Source: Acidimicrobiia bacterium (lineage in GTDB: Bacteria; Actinomycetota; Acidimicrobiia; IMCC26256). Taken from it: DNA of 11,009 bases. The position numbers and the translations under genes are program-made. The stretch lies in assembly GCA_023262065.1 (NCBI GenBank), contig JALRDW010000138.1, positions 1-11,009 of the forward strand, read 5' to 3'. The notes beneath the pieces are model-generated. The model ran no database searches. It saw only the letters and a program-made list of their open reading frames with translations, and was not told the origin of the DNA. This document shows positions 1 to 6,831 of the stretch, piece by piece; position 1 is the stretch's first letter, and every line of letters begins with the position of its first letter.

Positions 1-118
1 TCCCGGTAGGATCAAGGGGCGGCAAGAAAATCCTCGGACAGGCCATCTCTCAAACGGCAAGCGCGGCGGGATACCACGAAACGTTCATCTCGCCCACTAT
101 CTCCGATCCTCTTTTGGT
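1..118. other. Low-GC flank at the left edge of the window
   Basis: Hand counting gives 69 G/C in bases 1-120 (about 57%), against 47/60 and 49/60 in the next two blocks of 60. The change is abrupt at about base 118, inside the 3' end of the histidine-rich protein gene, whose last 22 or so codons therefore have a different character: AGA, ATA, GTT and TAT occur, which are rare in the rest of the window. After the gene's stop (50-52) about 49 bases remain to the window edge, with no gene I can recognise. The segment could be ordinary intergenic DNA into which the reading frame has run, or the edge of inserted DNA lying mostly outside the window. The sequence alone does not decide. Confidence 0.5.
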
Positions 119-904
119 GCTCGGCGTGGCGGTCGCTCCGCTCGCGCCGGTGGCGCCGGACGTCGGATCGTTGCCGGTCGCGCCCGACGTGCCGGAGGCG
201 CCCGTGGTGCCGGGCACCCCGGTGGTGCCGAGGTTGGCCCCGTCGACGTCGGTGATGTTCGCGAGCGAGTCCTCGGCCCCCGGCGGCTTCGGCAGCTTCG
301 AGCCCTTCGGCAGGAAGTACACGGCGATGATCTCGTTGTCGTCGAACTTGTAGGAGCCGGGGTTCCCGCTGCGGGCCTCGCCGCTCCACGGCTTGCCGGG
401 GAACCCGGTCGCCCACTGCACGACGGCCTTCTGCTTCTTGCCCTTGATCGTGCAGGTGTCGCCGTTCTCGTGCGTCGTGCCGTCCCAGAGCGTCATCGAG
501 GTCTCGGACAGCTCCCAGCCGCCCTCCTCGAGGAACCGGCCGGTGGTCGCGTTCCGGCCCGCCTCGCTCGAGGAGTACGGGTGCGTGTGCATGAGACCGT
601 CGCCGTGCGAGTGGATCCCGGCGCGCACCGTCGGCGAATCCGACTGCTCCTCGAACGCGGGGGCGTCGGGGAGCCAGGTCCCGCACACGTTGACCCCGAG
701 GTAGCCGTGCCAGTGCTCCCCGATCTTCGGGCTCACCTCGGCCGCCGACTTGTAGGACCGGGAGCTGACCACCACGAGCACGACGCCGACGATCACCACG
801 CCCGCGATCGCGAGGTTCCAGGAGCGGTTCGCCCCCGCCCGCTTCGGCCGACGGGCCTTCGACCGGTTCTTCGCCCGCTTGTACTTCGTCGTCGTCTTCG
901 TCAT
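50..904 (-). CDS. Membrane-anchored histidine-rich extracytoplasmic protein of unknown function, with a collagen-like tail
   Basis: A 284-residue protein of no assigned function. The first 29 residues are strongly basic (Lys/Arg-rich), followed by one hydrophobic segment at about 30-48 with no obvious cleavage site, so it is probably an N-in signal anchor with the rest outside. The ectodomain has two His clusters, GEHWHGYLG at 62-70 and IHSHGDGLMHTHP at 97-109, and two cysteines (74 and 151) that could form a disulphide. The clustered histidines could bind a metal; that is inference. Residues 226-258 are Gly-X-Y repeats, and the last 22 or so residues lie in a stretch of lower GC. I recall similar HWH / H-T-H-G-D-G proteins in Acidimicrobiia but cannot name a family. 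The ATG is 7 nt downstream of the glycosyltransferase stop, yet a TACCCT element precedes it, so it may have its own promoter. The gene is real with high confidence; its function is unknown. Confidence 0.85.
   Translation of the reverse strand: MTKTTTKYKRAKNRSKARRPKRAGANRSWNLAIAGVVIVGVVLVVVSSRSYKSAAEVSPKIGEHWHGYLGVNVCGTWLPDAPAFEEQSDSPTVRAGIHSHGDGLMHTHPYSSSEAGRNATTGRFLEEGGWELSETSMTLWDGTTHENGDTCTIKGKKQKAVVQWATGFPGKPWSGEARSGNPGSYKFDDNEIIAVYFLPKGSKLPKPPGAEDSLANITDVDGANLGTTGVPGTTGASGTSGATGNDPTSGATGASGATATPSTKRGSEIVGEMNVSWYPAALAV
131..229 (-). repeat. Collagen-like Gly-X-Y repeat coding segment
   Basis: Residues 226-258 of the protein read on the minus strand are eleven triplets: GTT, GVP, GTT, GAS, GTS, GAT, GND, PTS, GAT, GAS, GAT. 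Glycine holds the first position in all but one triplet. X and Y are mostly Thr, Ala and Ser with a single Pro, so a stable collagen triple helix is uncertain. It may simply be a flexible, glycosylatable stalk. The period is visible directly in the translation. Confidence 0.75.
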
Positions 905-911
905 GGCGGGG

Positions 912-1796
912 TCAGGGTAGCCCGACCGCGGACCGTTCCGGGCGCGCCCAGCGGACGGCGATCACGAGTCCGGCACGGACCGCGAGCAGCGCCGCAAGCG
1001 GTGCGAGCAGCAGCCGCCGGACGCCGTGCCAGCGCTTGCCCGCGAAGCGCAGGGTGGACCGGTGGTGGGCCACCACCATCCGGTAGGGGTGGCCGGCGGT
1101 GCTCACCCCCTGGACGTGCGTGACGGTGGCCGCGGGCTCGTAGGCGACGGTCCACCCGGCGCGACCGAGGCGCCAGCAGAGGTCCACGTCCTCCACGTAC
1201 ATGAAGTACCCCTCGTCCCAGCCCCCGATCGCGTCGAGCGCGTCGCGCCGGAGCCAGACCGCCGCCCCCGACACCCAGTCGACCTCCCGGGGCACGTCCG
1301 GGTCGGCGTCGAGTTCGCGGTACCGGCGGGTCGCCGCGTTGTCGGGCCGGATCGACCCGAGCACCGCGTGCCCGATCGCGTCACGGGTCGACGGCACCCG
1401 GCGCGCACTCGGGTACACCGATCCATCGGGCTCCAGGATCCGGGGGCCCAGGGCGCCGAGGCCCGGGTCGGCGGCGAACCGGGCGAGGACCGCCGCGCCG
1501 GCGCCGGGCGCGACCACGGCGTCGGGGTTGATGACCGCGACGATCGGGGCGATGGTCGCGGCGGTCCCGAGGTTCGCCGCACGGGCGTACCCGAGGTTCG
1601 CCCCCGGGCGCAGCACCGCGACCCCGGGGTGGCGCGCCTCGAGCCGCTCGATCGAGCCGTCGTGGGACCCGTTGTCCACCACGACGACCTCGGGCGATCC
1701 GCCGGCCGAGTCATCCGCGAGCAGCGCGGTCACGCAGTCCGCCAGCAGCGGCCCGGACTCGTAGGCGACCACCACCGCCGCCCAGCGGGGGCTCAC
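912..1796 (-). CDS. Glycosyltransferase family 2 (rhamnosyltransferase/WbbL-like GT-A fold)
   Basis: A 294-residue inverting glycosyltransferase, predicted to move a sugar from a nucleotide donor to a growing surface glycan at the inner face of the membrane. Visible GT2 features are the N-terminal strand VVVAYESG (8-15), [11 protein letters not shown] (38-48), the NLGYARAAN segment (67-75), INPDAVV (89-95, the metal-binding DxD-like position) and the acceptor-side ED-x-DLCWR motif at 202-209. A hydrophobic, basic C-terminal segment (261-284) suggests membrane association. The frame is open further upstream, but homology begins at VSPRW and the GTG at 1796 overlaps the decarboxylase stop as GTGA (4 nt), so I chose that start. 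Position after UDP-glucose dehydrogenase and UDP-xylose synthase suggests a xylose or glucuronate donor. The sequence also resembles rhamnosyltransferases, so the donor is not settled. Confidence 0.88.
   Translation of the reverse strand: MSPRWAAVVVAYESGPLLADCVTALLADDSAGGSPEVVVVDNGSHDGSIERLEARHPGVAVLRPGANLGYARAANLGTAATIAPIVAVINPDAVVAPGAGAAVLARFAADPGLGALGPRILEPDGSVYPSARRVPSTRDAIGHAVLGSIRPDNAATRRYRELDADPDVPREVDWVSGAAVWLRRDALDAIGGWDEGYFMYVEDVDLCWRLGRAGWTVAYEPAATVTHVQGVSTAGHPYRMVVAHHRSTLRFAGKRWHGVRRLLLAPLAALLAVRAGLVIAVRWARPERSAVGLP
914..919 (-). promoter_or_regulatory. Candidate -10 (TACCCT) for leaderless expression of the His-rich protein gene
   Basis: On the minus strand TACCCT is followed by 9 nt and then the ATG at 904. 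It overlaps the 3' end of the glycosyltransferase gene, including the first base of its stop codon. It matches the actinobacterial TANNNT -10 pattern, and the spacing would start the transcript within a few nt of the ATG. No purine-rich ribosome site sits between stop and start. The -35 region was not assessed. Confidence 0.4.
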
Positions 1797-2743
1797 GGCG
1801 TTCCGGCGCGCGCGAGCTCGTCCCGGTACCACGTGCAGGTGCGCTCGAGCGCGTCCCGCAGCGGCACCCGTGGCTCCCATCCGAGCACGGTGCGGGCGAG
1901 TGTGATGTCGGGTCGCCGGCGCACCGGATCGTCGGCGGGGAGCGGCTCGTGGACGACCGGCACGTCGGCCCCGACCACCTCACGCACCAACCCCGCGAGT
2001 TCGAGGATGGTGAACTCGCCCGGGTTGCCGATGTTCATCGGCCCGCGGTGCTCGGACTCCATGAGCGCGATGAGCCCGGCGGCCTCGTCGTCCACGTAGC
2101 AGAAGGACCGGGTCTGGGTGCCGTCCCCGTAGACCGTGAGTGGACGACCCCGGATCGCCTGCACGAGGAAGTTCGACACGACCCGGCCGTCCTCCGGCTT
2201 CATCCGCGGCCCCATCGTGTTGAAGATGCGGGCGATCTTGACGTCGACCTCGTGGTACCGCAGGTAGGCCATCGAGAGCGCCTCGGCGAAGCGCTTGGCC
2301 TCGTCGTAGACCGCACGGGGACCCGTCGAGTTCACGTTGCCCCAGTAGGACTCGGGCTGCGGGTGCACCTCGGGATCGCCGTAGATCTCGCTCGTCGACG
2401 CGAGCAGGAACCTCGCCCCGTGCGCCCGGGCGAGGTCGAGGGCGTGGCGGGTGCCGATGGACCCGACGTCGAGGGTCTCGAACGGCAGCCGCAGGTACTC
2501 GGGCGGGCTCGCCGGACTCGCGAAGTGGAGCACCGCGTCCACGGGGCCCGCGACCTCGAGTCCGACCACGACGTCGGCCTCCACGAACGTGAAGCCGTCC
2601 CGGCCCGCCAGGTCGTCGAGGTTCGAGCGGCGTCCCGTGAGGAGGTTGTCGACCGCGACGACCTCGTAGCCCCGGTCGAGGAGCTGGGCGCACAGGTGGG
2701 ACCCGAGGAACCCGGCGCCGCCGGTCACGACCGCGCGCGGCAT
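1793..2743 (-). CDS. UDP-glucuronate decarboxylase (UDP-xylose synthase), extended SDR family
   Basis: A 316-residue NAD-dependent enzyme converting UDP-glucuronate to UDP-xylose with loss of CO2. The Rossmann motif [11 protein letters not shown] lies at 7-17. UXS-type signatures follow: [11 protein letters not shown] (73-83), [14 protein letters not shown] (116-129) and YWGNVN (133-138). The catalytic Tyr146-x3-Lys150 pair, with Ser118 and Glu119, completes the active site. [10 protein letters not shown] (172-181) and the C-terminal RRPDI...LGWEP block (276-291) are also characteristic of decarboxylases rather than 4-epimerases. The ATG at 2743 overlaps the dehydrogenase stop by one base (TGATG), so translation is probably coupled; longer in-frame starts would intrude into the dehydrogenase. 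The length matches bacterial soluble UXS enzymes, which lack the membrane anchor of animal forms. With the upstream gene it forms a complete two-step route from UDP-glucose to UDP-xylose. Confidence 0.92.
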   Translation of the reverse strand: MPRAVVTGGAGFLGSHLCAQLLDRGYEVVAVDNLLTGRRSNLDDLAGRDGFTFVEADVVVGLEVAGPVDAVLHFASPASPPEYLRLPFETLDVGSIGTRHALDLARAHGARFLLASTSEIYGDPEVHPQPESYWGNVNSTGPRAVYDEAKRFAEALSMAYLRYHEVDVKIARIFNTMGPRMKPEDGRVVSNFLVQAIRGRPLTVYGDGTQTRSFCYVDDEAAGLIALMESEHRGPMNIGNPGEFTILELAGLVREVVGADVPVVHEPLPADDPVRRRPDITLARTVLGWEPRVPLRDALERTCTWYRDELARAGTP

Positions 2744-4035
2744 CAGCGACCGACGCCCTCGTACTCCCAGCCGCGACGACGCAGTCCCACCGCGTCGAGC
2801 ACGTTCCGGGTGTCGAGGATCCGCTTGACCAGCACGGCGTCGGCGAGGTCGGTGTGGTCGATCCAGCGGAACTCGTCCCACTCGGTGAGCACGACGAGCA
2901 GGCCCACCCCCTTGGCCGCCTCGAGCGCCGAGTCGGCCCGGGTGAGGCCCGGGAGATCGACCGCATCGGGGCGGGCCGCCGGGTCGTAGGCCCGGATGAT
3001 CGCGCCCTCCTCGAGCAGTCGCCCGACGATGTACACGGCGGGCGAGTCCCGCACGTCATCGGTGTTGGCCTTGAACGTGAGACCCCACACCCCGACGTCG
3101 ACGCCGGCGAGCGAGCCGCCGGCGAGCCGCCGGGCCTTGGCGACCATGCGGTCGTGCTGCTCGCGGTTGCCGTCGATGACGCCCTGCAGCAACGGGAAGT
3201 CGGCCTCGGCCCGGCGCGCGGTGTGCATGAGCGCGGCCGTGTCCTTCGGGAAGCAGGAGCCGCCGTACCCGGGGCCGGGCTGGAGGAACTCGAAGCCGAT
3301 GCGCGGGTCGTAGCCCATGCCGAGGGCGACCTCGTTGACGTCGGCCCCGACCGCCTCGCAGAGGTTGGCGACCGCGTTCATGAACGAGATCTTCGTGGCG
3401 AGGAAGGCGTTCGAGGCGTACTTGATCATCTCGGCCGATGCCGGATCGGTCACCACGATCGGCGCGCGCACCCCGGCGTAGAGCTCGCTCACCCGCACCG
3501 CGGTCGCCGGATTGTCGCAGCCGACCACCACCCGGGAGGCCTGCAGGAAGTCGCGCACCGAGGTGCCCTCACGGAGGAACTCCGGGTTCGAGGCCACGCC
3601 GATCTCGTCGATCGATGCGCCCTCCTCGCTGAGGATCCGCTGCACCGTGCGGGTGGAGCCCACGGGCATCGTCGACTTGTTGATGACGACCGAACCCGGA
3701 CGCAGGTGCTCGGCGATCTCCCGCACCACCCGTTCCACGAACGACAGATCGGCTGCGCCGTCGTCGCCCTGGGGCGTCGGGACGCAGAGGAATACGAACT
3801 CGGCGTCGGGGATGGCCACCGAGGCGCCCACGACGAAGCGCAGACGGCCGGACTCGAGGCCCTCGGTGACGAGCTCGGGCAGTCCGTCCTCGTGGATCGG
3901 GATCTCACCCCGGTTGAGGCGCTCCACCCGGTCCGCATCGATGTCGGCCGCGACGACGCGGTGCCCGAGGTGGGCGAGGCAGGCCGCAGTCGTCAGTCCG
4001 ACGTACCCGGCTCCGATGACGGCGACATCGCTCAC
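2743..4035 (-). CDS. UDP-glucose 6-dehydrogenase
   Basis: A 430-residue cytoplasmic enzyme that oxidises UDP-glucose to UDP-glucuronate with two NAD+. The N-terminal NAD-binding motif VIGAGYVGL is at 6-14, FLCVPTP at 82-88 and the SNPEFLREG loop at 149-157. The active site [10 protein letters not shown] places the catalytic nucleophile at Cys261. A C-terminal UDP-binding domain carries [15 protein letters not shown] at 318-332. Length and motif order are normal for the family. The frame stays open far upstream, but the family N-terminus begins at the GTG at 4035 ([10 protein letters not shown]), which has a TAGACT element 8 nt before it. UDP-mannose/GlcNAc dehydrogenases are paralogues, but the neighbouring UDP-xylose synthase fits UDP-glucose best. 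Its 3' end overlaps the decarboxylase start by one base. Confidence 0.93.
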   Translation of the reverse strand: MSDVAVIGAGYVGLTTAACLAHLGHRVVAADIDADRVERLNRGEIPIHEDGLPELVTEGLESGRLRFVVGASVAIPDAEFVFLCVPTPQGDDGAADLSFVERVVREIAEHLRPGSVVINKSTMPVGSTRTVQRILSEEGASIDEIGVASNPEFLREGTSVRDFLQASRVVVGCDNPATAVRVSELYAGVRAPIVVTDPASAEMIKYASNAFLATKISFMNAVANLCEAVGADVNEVALGMGYDPRIGFEFLQPGPGYGGSCFPKDTAALMHTARRAEADFPLLQGVIDGNREQHDRMVAKARRLAGGSLAGVDVGVWGLTFKANTDDVRDSPAVYIVGRLLEEGAIIRAYDPAARPDAVDLPGLTRADSALEAAKGVGLLVVLTEWDEFRWIDHTDLADAVLVKRILDTRNVLDAVGLRRRGWEYEGVGR

Positions 4036-4043
4036 GGGCGAGG

Positions 4044-4049
4044 AGTCTA
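4044..4049 (-). promoter_or_regulatory. Candidate -10 (TAGACT) for leaderless UDP-glucose dehydrogenase transcript
   Basis: Minus-strand TAGACT, then 8 nt (CCTCGCCC), then the GTG at 4035. There is no purine-rich Shine-Dalgarno in the 8 nt. The spacing would place the RNA 5' end at or within about 2 nt of the start codon. It implies that the UDP-glucose dehydrogenase, UDP-xylose synthase and glycosyltransferase genes have their own transcript, separate from the LCP gene upstream. No good -35 is visible, which is common in actinobacterial promoters. Confidence 0.45.
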
Positions 4050-4053
4050 GGAC

Positions 4054-4075
4054 CGGTCGGAGCGGCCTCGGACCG
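4054..4075. terminator. Imperfect hairpin between the LCP gene and the UDP-glucose dehydrogenase gene
   Basis: CGGTCGGAG (4054-4062) pairs with CTCGGACCG (4067-4075) around a CGGC loop, with one G-G mismatch in a 9-position stem. It lies 25-46 nt past the LCP stop in the direction of transcription, so it could end that transcript. There is no U-tract, and in GC-rich DNA such stems arise easily, so confidence is low. Confidence 0.3.
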
Positions 4076-4099
4076 CCGCATCCGGCCGCCGCGGCGCGA

Positions 4100-5542
4100 T
4101 CAGCACTCGGGCGTGGACGGTGCCGGTGCCGCGCCACCGCCCGACGCGGGCTTCGTGGTCGTCGTGGACCTCGACGGGTTCGCGCCGGTCGTCCCCGGCG
4201 CGCGGACCGAGCCGAAGTCGGGTCCGACGATGATCGCGACATCCGCATCGACCAGCGAACGGTCCTCGGTGAGCGTCCCGATCCCGCCGAGGTACTGCTG
4301 CACGAGTCGACCGCTGTCGAGTCGACCGGGGCGGTACCGGATCTGCGTGGCCGACACCCGGGCTGCGTTGCCGAACCCGGCGGGCTGGAAGGAGTACCGC
4401 TGCAGTTCGGTGAGGGTCTGGCCGGCGAGGCCGGATGTGCTCGACCCGTTGAGGACCCGGACCCGCACCTGTGACGGCGAGACCTTGATCGGCGCGGTCG
4501 ACTGGGTCGGATCCTCGCCGTCACCGAAGGTGCGCAACCGCGCCAGGGTCGCCTCGGCGTTGGGCTGGTCGAGGTAGAGCACGGACTGCCCGTTGTAGCT
4601 CGGCCCGCCCTCGGTCGGCAGGGTCACCATCTCGATGCTCGAGGCGTCCGAGGGGTCGACGGTGCGGAACGTGTTGACGAGGGCGAAGATGTCGGAACGA
4701 CCGAGACCCTCGTCGACGGTCAGCTTCGGGATGACGGCGTTCGCCATCCGGTTCGCGGTGAACGGGTTGCGTCCGGCCTTCTGGGCCGCGACCACACCGA
4801 GACGACGGATGAAGTTCTGCTGCCGCCCGATGCGCCCGATGTCGGGGATGGCGTCCGCGGAGGACCACCGCTTCGTCGTCGAGTCGTACAGCTCGAGGTG
4901 GCGGGACCGGACGTACGCGAGCGCGGCGTCGCCGTTCAGCCGGACGCACGCCGGCGCACTCTGCACGTTCAGGCCCGAGTAGGCGTCACGGGCGGGTGCC
5001 GGGAAGTACACGGGCACCGCGCCGATCGCGTTCACGACCCCGATGAAGGCCTCGAAGTTGAGTTCGACGTAATGGTTGATCGGCACGCCGAAGTTCGCCT
5101 CGATCGTGTCGATGACCTTCTGCGGCCCGTCGTTGAACGCCGAGTTGATCTTCTGCTTCCCCCGTCCCGGGATGTCGACGAGCGTGTCGCGCGGGATGGA
5201 GACGAGCAACGACTTCTTCGCGTCCGGATCGATGTGCACGATCATGAGCGTGTCCGAGCGGGTGCCACCCGCGTCGGCGGTCGACCCGAACGCGTCGATC
5301 TGGGTCTGGTTCTCCACGAAGGATCGGGAGTCCGAGCCGAGGACGAGGAAGTTGCCCGCCTTGCCCGGGCTGGTCGGGAGCTCGAGCCCGTCGACCCGCC
5401 CGATCCCGGCGATCTTCTGGTTCACGGCGATGTTCACCGCCACGACCCCGGTGAACAGGGTCGCGAACGTGACCCCGAGCGCCACGAGGTAGCGCGCGAC
5501 GAAGGGACGGGAACGCAGCGATGGACGGGGAGTCGACGCCAT
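4100..5542 (-). CDS. LytR-CpsA-Psr (LCP) family cell-wall glycopolymer transferase with C-terminal LytR_C domain
   Basis: A 480-residue membrane-anchored protein. LCP enzymes transfer lipid-linked glycopolymers onto peptidoglycan at the outer face of the membrane. A short basic N-terminus is followed by one transmembrane segment (about 17-40). The LCP domain shows LGSDSR (68-73), the RSDTLMI motif (95-101), SIPRDT (115-120, conserved Arg/Asp), KINSAF (131-136) and YVRSRH (210-215). A LytR_C domain starts at about 358 with VRVRVLNGSS. The last 30 or so residues are a Thr/Ser/Pro/Gly-rich tail ending in Cys480. I chose the ATG at 5542 because GAGGTG ends 3 nt before it; the GTG two codons upstream lies inside that motif. 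The gene is divergent from pabB and precedes the nucleotide-sugar genes, suggesting that it attaches their product to the wall. Confidence 0.92.
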   Translation of the reverse strand: MASTPRPSLRSRPFVARYLVALGVTFATLFTGVVAVNIAVNQKIAGIGRVDGLELPTSPGKAGNFLVLGSDSRSFVENQTQIDAFGSTADAGGTRSDTLMIVHIDPDAKKSLLVSIPRDTLVDIPGRGKQKINSAFNDGPQKVIDTIEANFGVPINHYVELNFEAFIGVVNAIGAVPVYFPAPARDAYSGLNVQSAPACVRLNGDAALAYVRSRHLELYDSTTKRWSSADAIPDIGRIGRQQNFIRRLGVVAAQKAGRNPFTANRMANAVIPKLTVDEGLGRSDIFALVNTFRTVDPSDASSIEMVTLPTEGGPSYNGQSVLYLDQPNAEATLARLRTFGDGEDPTQSTAPIKVSPSQVRVRVLNGSSTSGLAGQTLTELQRYSFQPAGFGNAARVSATQIRYRPGRLDSGRLVQQYLGGIGTLTEDRSLVDADVAIIVGPDFGSVRAPGTTGANPSRSTTTTKPASGGGAAPAPSTPEC

Positions 5543-5557
5543 GAGCACCTCAGCCTA
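5543..5557 (-). promoter_or_regulatory. Start region of the LCP gene: GAGGTG ribosome site overlapping the spacer of a TAGGCT element
   Basis: Minus strand: TAGGCT (5557-5552), GAGGTG (5551-5546), CTC, then ATG. GAGG with a 5-nt spacer is a reasonable Shine-Dalgarno. TAGGCT also fits TANNNT at 9 nt from the ATG. If TAGGCT is the real -10, transcription would begin after the GAGG and the transcript would be nearly leaderless; if the GAGG is used, the promoter must lie further upstream. The two readings exclude each other. Confidence 0.4.
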
Positions 5558-5615
5558 CCGGCGCGACCCCCGCCACCCCTCGCGGGCCGCGGATCGGCTG
5601 CGCCACCTCGACGGG

Positions 5616-5621
5616 TAACGT
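5616..5621 (+). promoter_or_regulatory. Candidate -10 (TAACGT) for leaderless pabB-pabC transcript
   Basis: TAACGT is followed by exactly 7 nt (CGGTGCG) and then the GTG of pabB. The 7 nt hold no useful Shine-Dalgarno. This is the expected geometry for transcription beginning at the start codon. It lies in the 86-nt divergent region between the LCP and pabB genes; nothing else is evident there. No recognisable -35. Confidence 0.5.
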
Positions 5622-5628
5622 CGGTGCG

Positions 5629-6831
5629 GTGCTCGCCGGTTCCCTCCTGCGCGTCCTCGATCCCCACGAGGAACTCGCCGTCGTCCGGGACGGCGCCCGC
5701 ACGGTCATCGCGGTCGAACCGGTCGAACGGCTCCACCTCGACGGTCCGGCGGCCCTCGACGCGCTGACCTCGCTGACCCCGGGCTGGTGGGCCGGGGCCA
5801 TCGCCTACGAGCTCGGGCGCCACATCGAGCCGACGGGCCGGACGTCGCGTCCGCGCACGGTGCCCGATCTGCACCTCACGCGCTTCGCCGCCCGCCTCGT
5901 CCTCGCACCGGACCGCGCACCCGTGGTCATCGGCGAGGGCCCCGGCGCCCGCCGCCTGCGGGCCGCGCTCGAGGTGGCGACGCCGCGCACGGGGTCCACG
6001 GGACTCACCGGGACCTGGCACTCGTCGATGGACCGCGCCGCCTACGAGGGCGCGGTCGCTGAGATCATCGGGCTCGAGCGGGCCGGTGAGTGCTACCAGG
6101 CGAACATCACGCGCACGCTTCGCAACGACCTGGTCGCCGATCCGGTCGAGTTGTTCGACGCGCTCGACCGCCACAACCCGTCGCCGCACGCGGCGCTCAT
6201 CCGGGGCACCGGCCTCGCCGTCGTCTCCGCCTCGCCCGAGCGGTTCCTGCGCGTCGAGGGACGCCGGATCGAGACCCGCCCGATCAAAGGGACCGCACGC
6301 GACGCGGCGGACCTGCTCGAGAGCGCGAAGGATCGGGCCGAGAACGTCATGATCGTGGACCTCGCCCGCAACGATCTCGGTCGCGTGTGCTCCCCCGGCT
6401 CCATCTCGGTCCCTGCGCTCTGTGCGCTCGAACCGCACCCGGGCCTGCACCACCTCGTGAGCACGGTGATCGGTCACCTCGCCCCGGGCGTCGGCCTCGG
6501 CGACCTGCTCCGGGCCACGTTCCCCCCGGCCTCGGTGACCGGGGCACCCAAGCCGCGCGTGCTGCGCATCATCGAGGACCTCGAGCCCGTGCCGCGGGGC
6601 TACTACTGCGGGGCGGTCGGGTGGATCGACACCGAGCGACGACGCGCCGACCTCGCGGTGGCGATCCGCACGTTCACGATCTCCGACCACACCACGTTCG
6701 GGACCGGGGCCGGCATCACGATCGGATCCGATCCGGGTGCGGAGTGGGCCGAGACGGAACTGAAGGCCGCGCGCCTCCTCGCCGCTGCGGGCAGCACGGC
6801 GCCGGCCCCGCGTCGCGTGGGTGCACCGTGA
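5629..6831 (+). CDS. pabB: Aminodeoxychorismate synthase component I (PabB)
   Basis: A 400-residue chorismate-utilising enzyme that aminates chorismate to 4-amino-4-deoxychorismate for p-aminobenzoate and folate synthesis. The chorismate-binding domain shows GECYQANITRT (153-163), SPERFLRV (202-209), PIKGTARD (218-225), the ENVMIVDLARNDLGRV block (238-253), SVTGAPKPR (302-310) and GTGAGITIGSDP (358-369). Lys220 in PIKGT is the residue that marks PabB; anthranilate synthase TrpE has Ala there (PIAGT). The protein is shorter than typical 450-residue PabB because the N-terminal region is compact. The GTG at 5629 is preceded by TAACGT at leaderless spacing. PabB normally needs the glutaminase PabA, which is not encoded here and must lie elsewhere, perhaps shared with tryptophan synthesis. 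Its stop overlaps pabC. Confidence 0.92.
   Translation: MLAGSLLRVLDPHEELAVVRDGARTVIAVEPVERLHLDGPAALDALTSLTPGWWAGAIAYELGRHIEPTGRTSRPRTVPDLHLTRFAARLVLAPDRAPVVIGEGPGARRLRAALEVATPRTGSTGLTGTWHSSMDRAAYEGAVAEIIGLERAGECYQANITRTLRNDLVADPVELFDALDRHNPSPHAALIRGTGLAVVSASPERFLRVEGRRIETRPIKGTARDAADLLESAKDRAENVMIVDLARNDLGRVCSPGSISVPALCALEPHPGLHHLVSTVIGHLAPGVGLGDLLRATFPPASVTGAPKPRVLRIIEDLEPVPRGYYCGAVGWIDTERRRADLAVAIRTFTISDHTTFGTGAGITIGSDPGAEWAETELKAARLLAAAGSTAPAPRRVGAP

Noticed and set aside
26..44. Minus-strand GGCCTGTCCGAGGATTTTC, reminiscent of some insertion-sequence terminal repeats
   Set aside because: The resemblance is from memory and weak. No matching second end, target duplication or transposase is visible, so it is recorded only as something to test alongside the GC boundary.
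1..353. A plus-strand frame open from the window start to the stop at 351-353
   Set aside because: The first 35 or so codons look moderately protein-like and lie in the low-GC flank. The rest is antisense to the Gly-X-Y repeat and the His-rich protein, giving only Pro/Val/Ala-rich sequence. I cannot support a gene without sequence to the left.
1797..1880. Longer in-frame start for the glycosyltransferase at 1880
   Set aside because: The added 28 residues are Arg/Ala-rich, overlap the decarboxylase coding end and lack family similarity. The GTGA overlap at 1793-1796 gives the expected N-terminus.
1949..4050. Long plus-strand frames opposite the UDP-glucose dehydrogenase and UDP-xylose synthase genes
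   Set aside because: They lie antisense to two genes with catalytic motifs intact. The translations are low-complexity Arg/His/Gly/Val and have no recognisable start context.
4036..4524. Extension of the UDP-glucose dehydrogenase frame upstream to 4524
   Set aside because: It would run into the LCP gene and adds Arg/Ser-rich sequence before the canonical N-terminal Rossmann motif.
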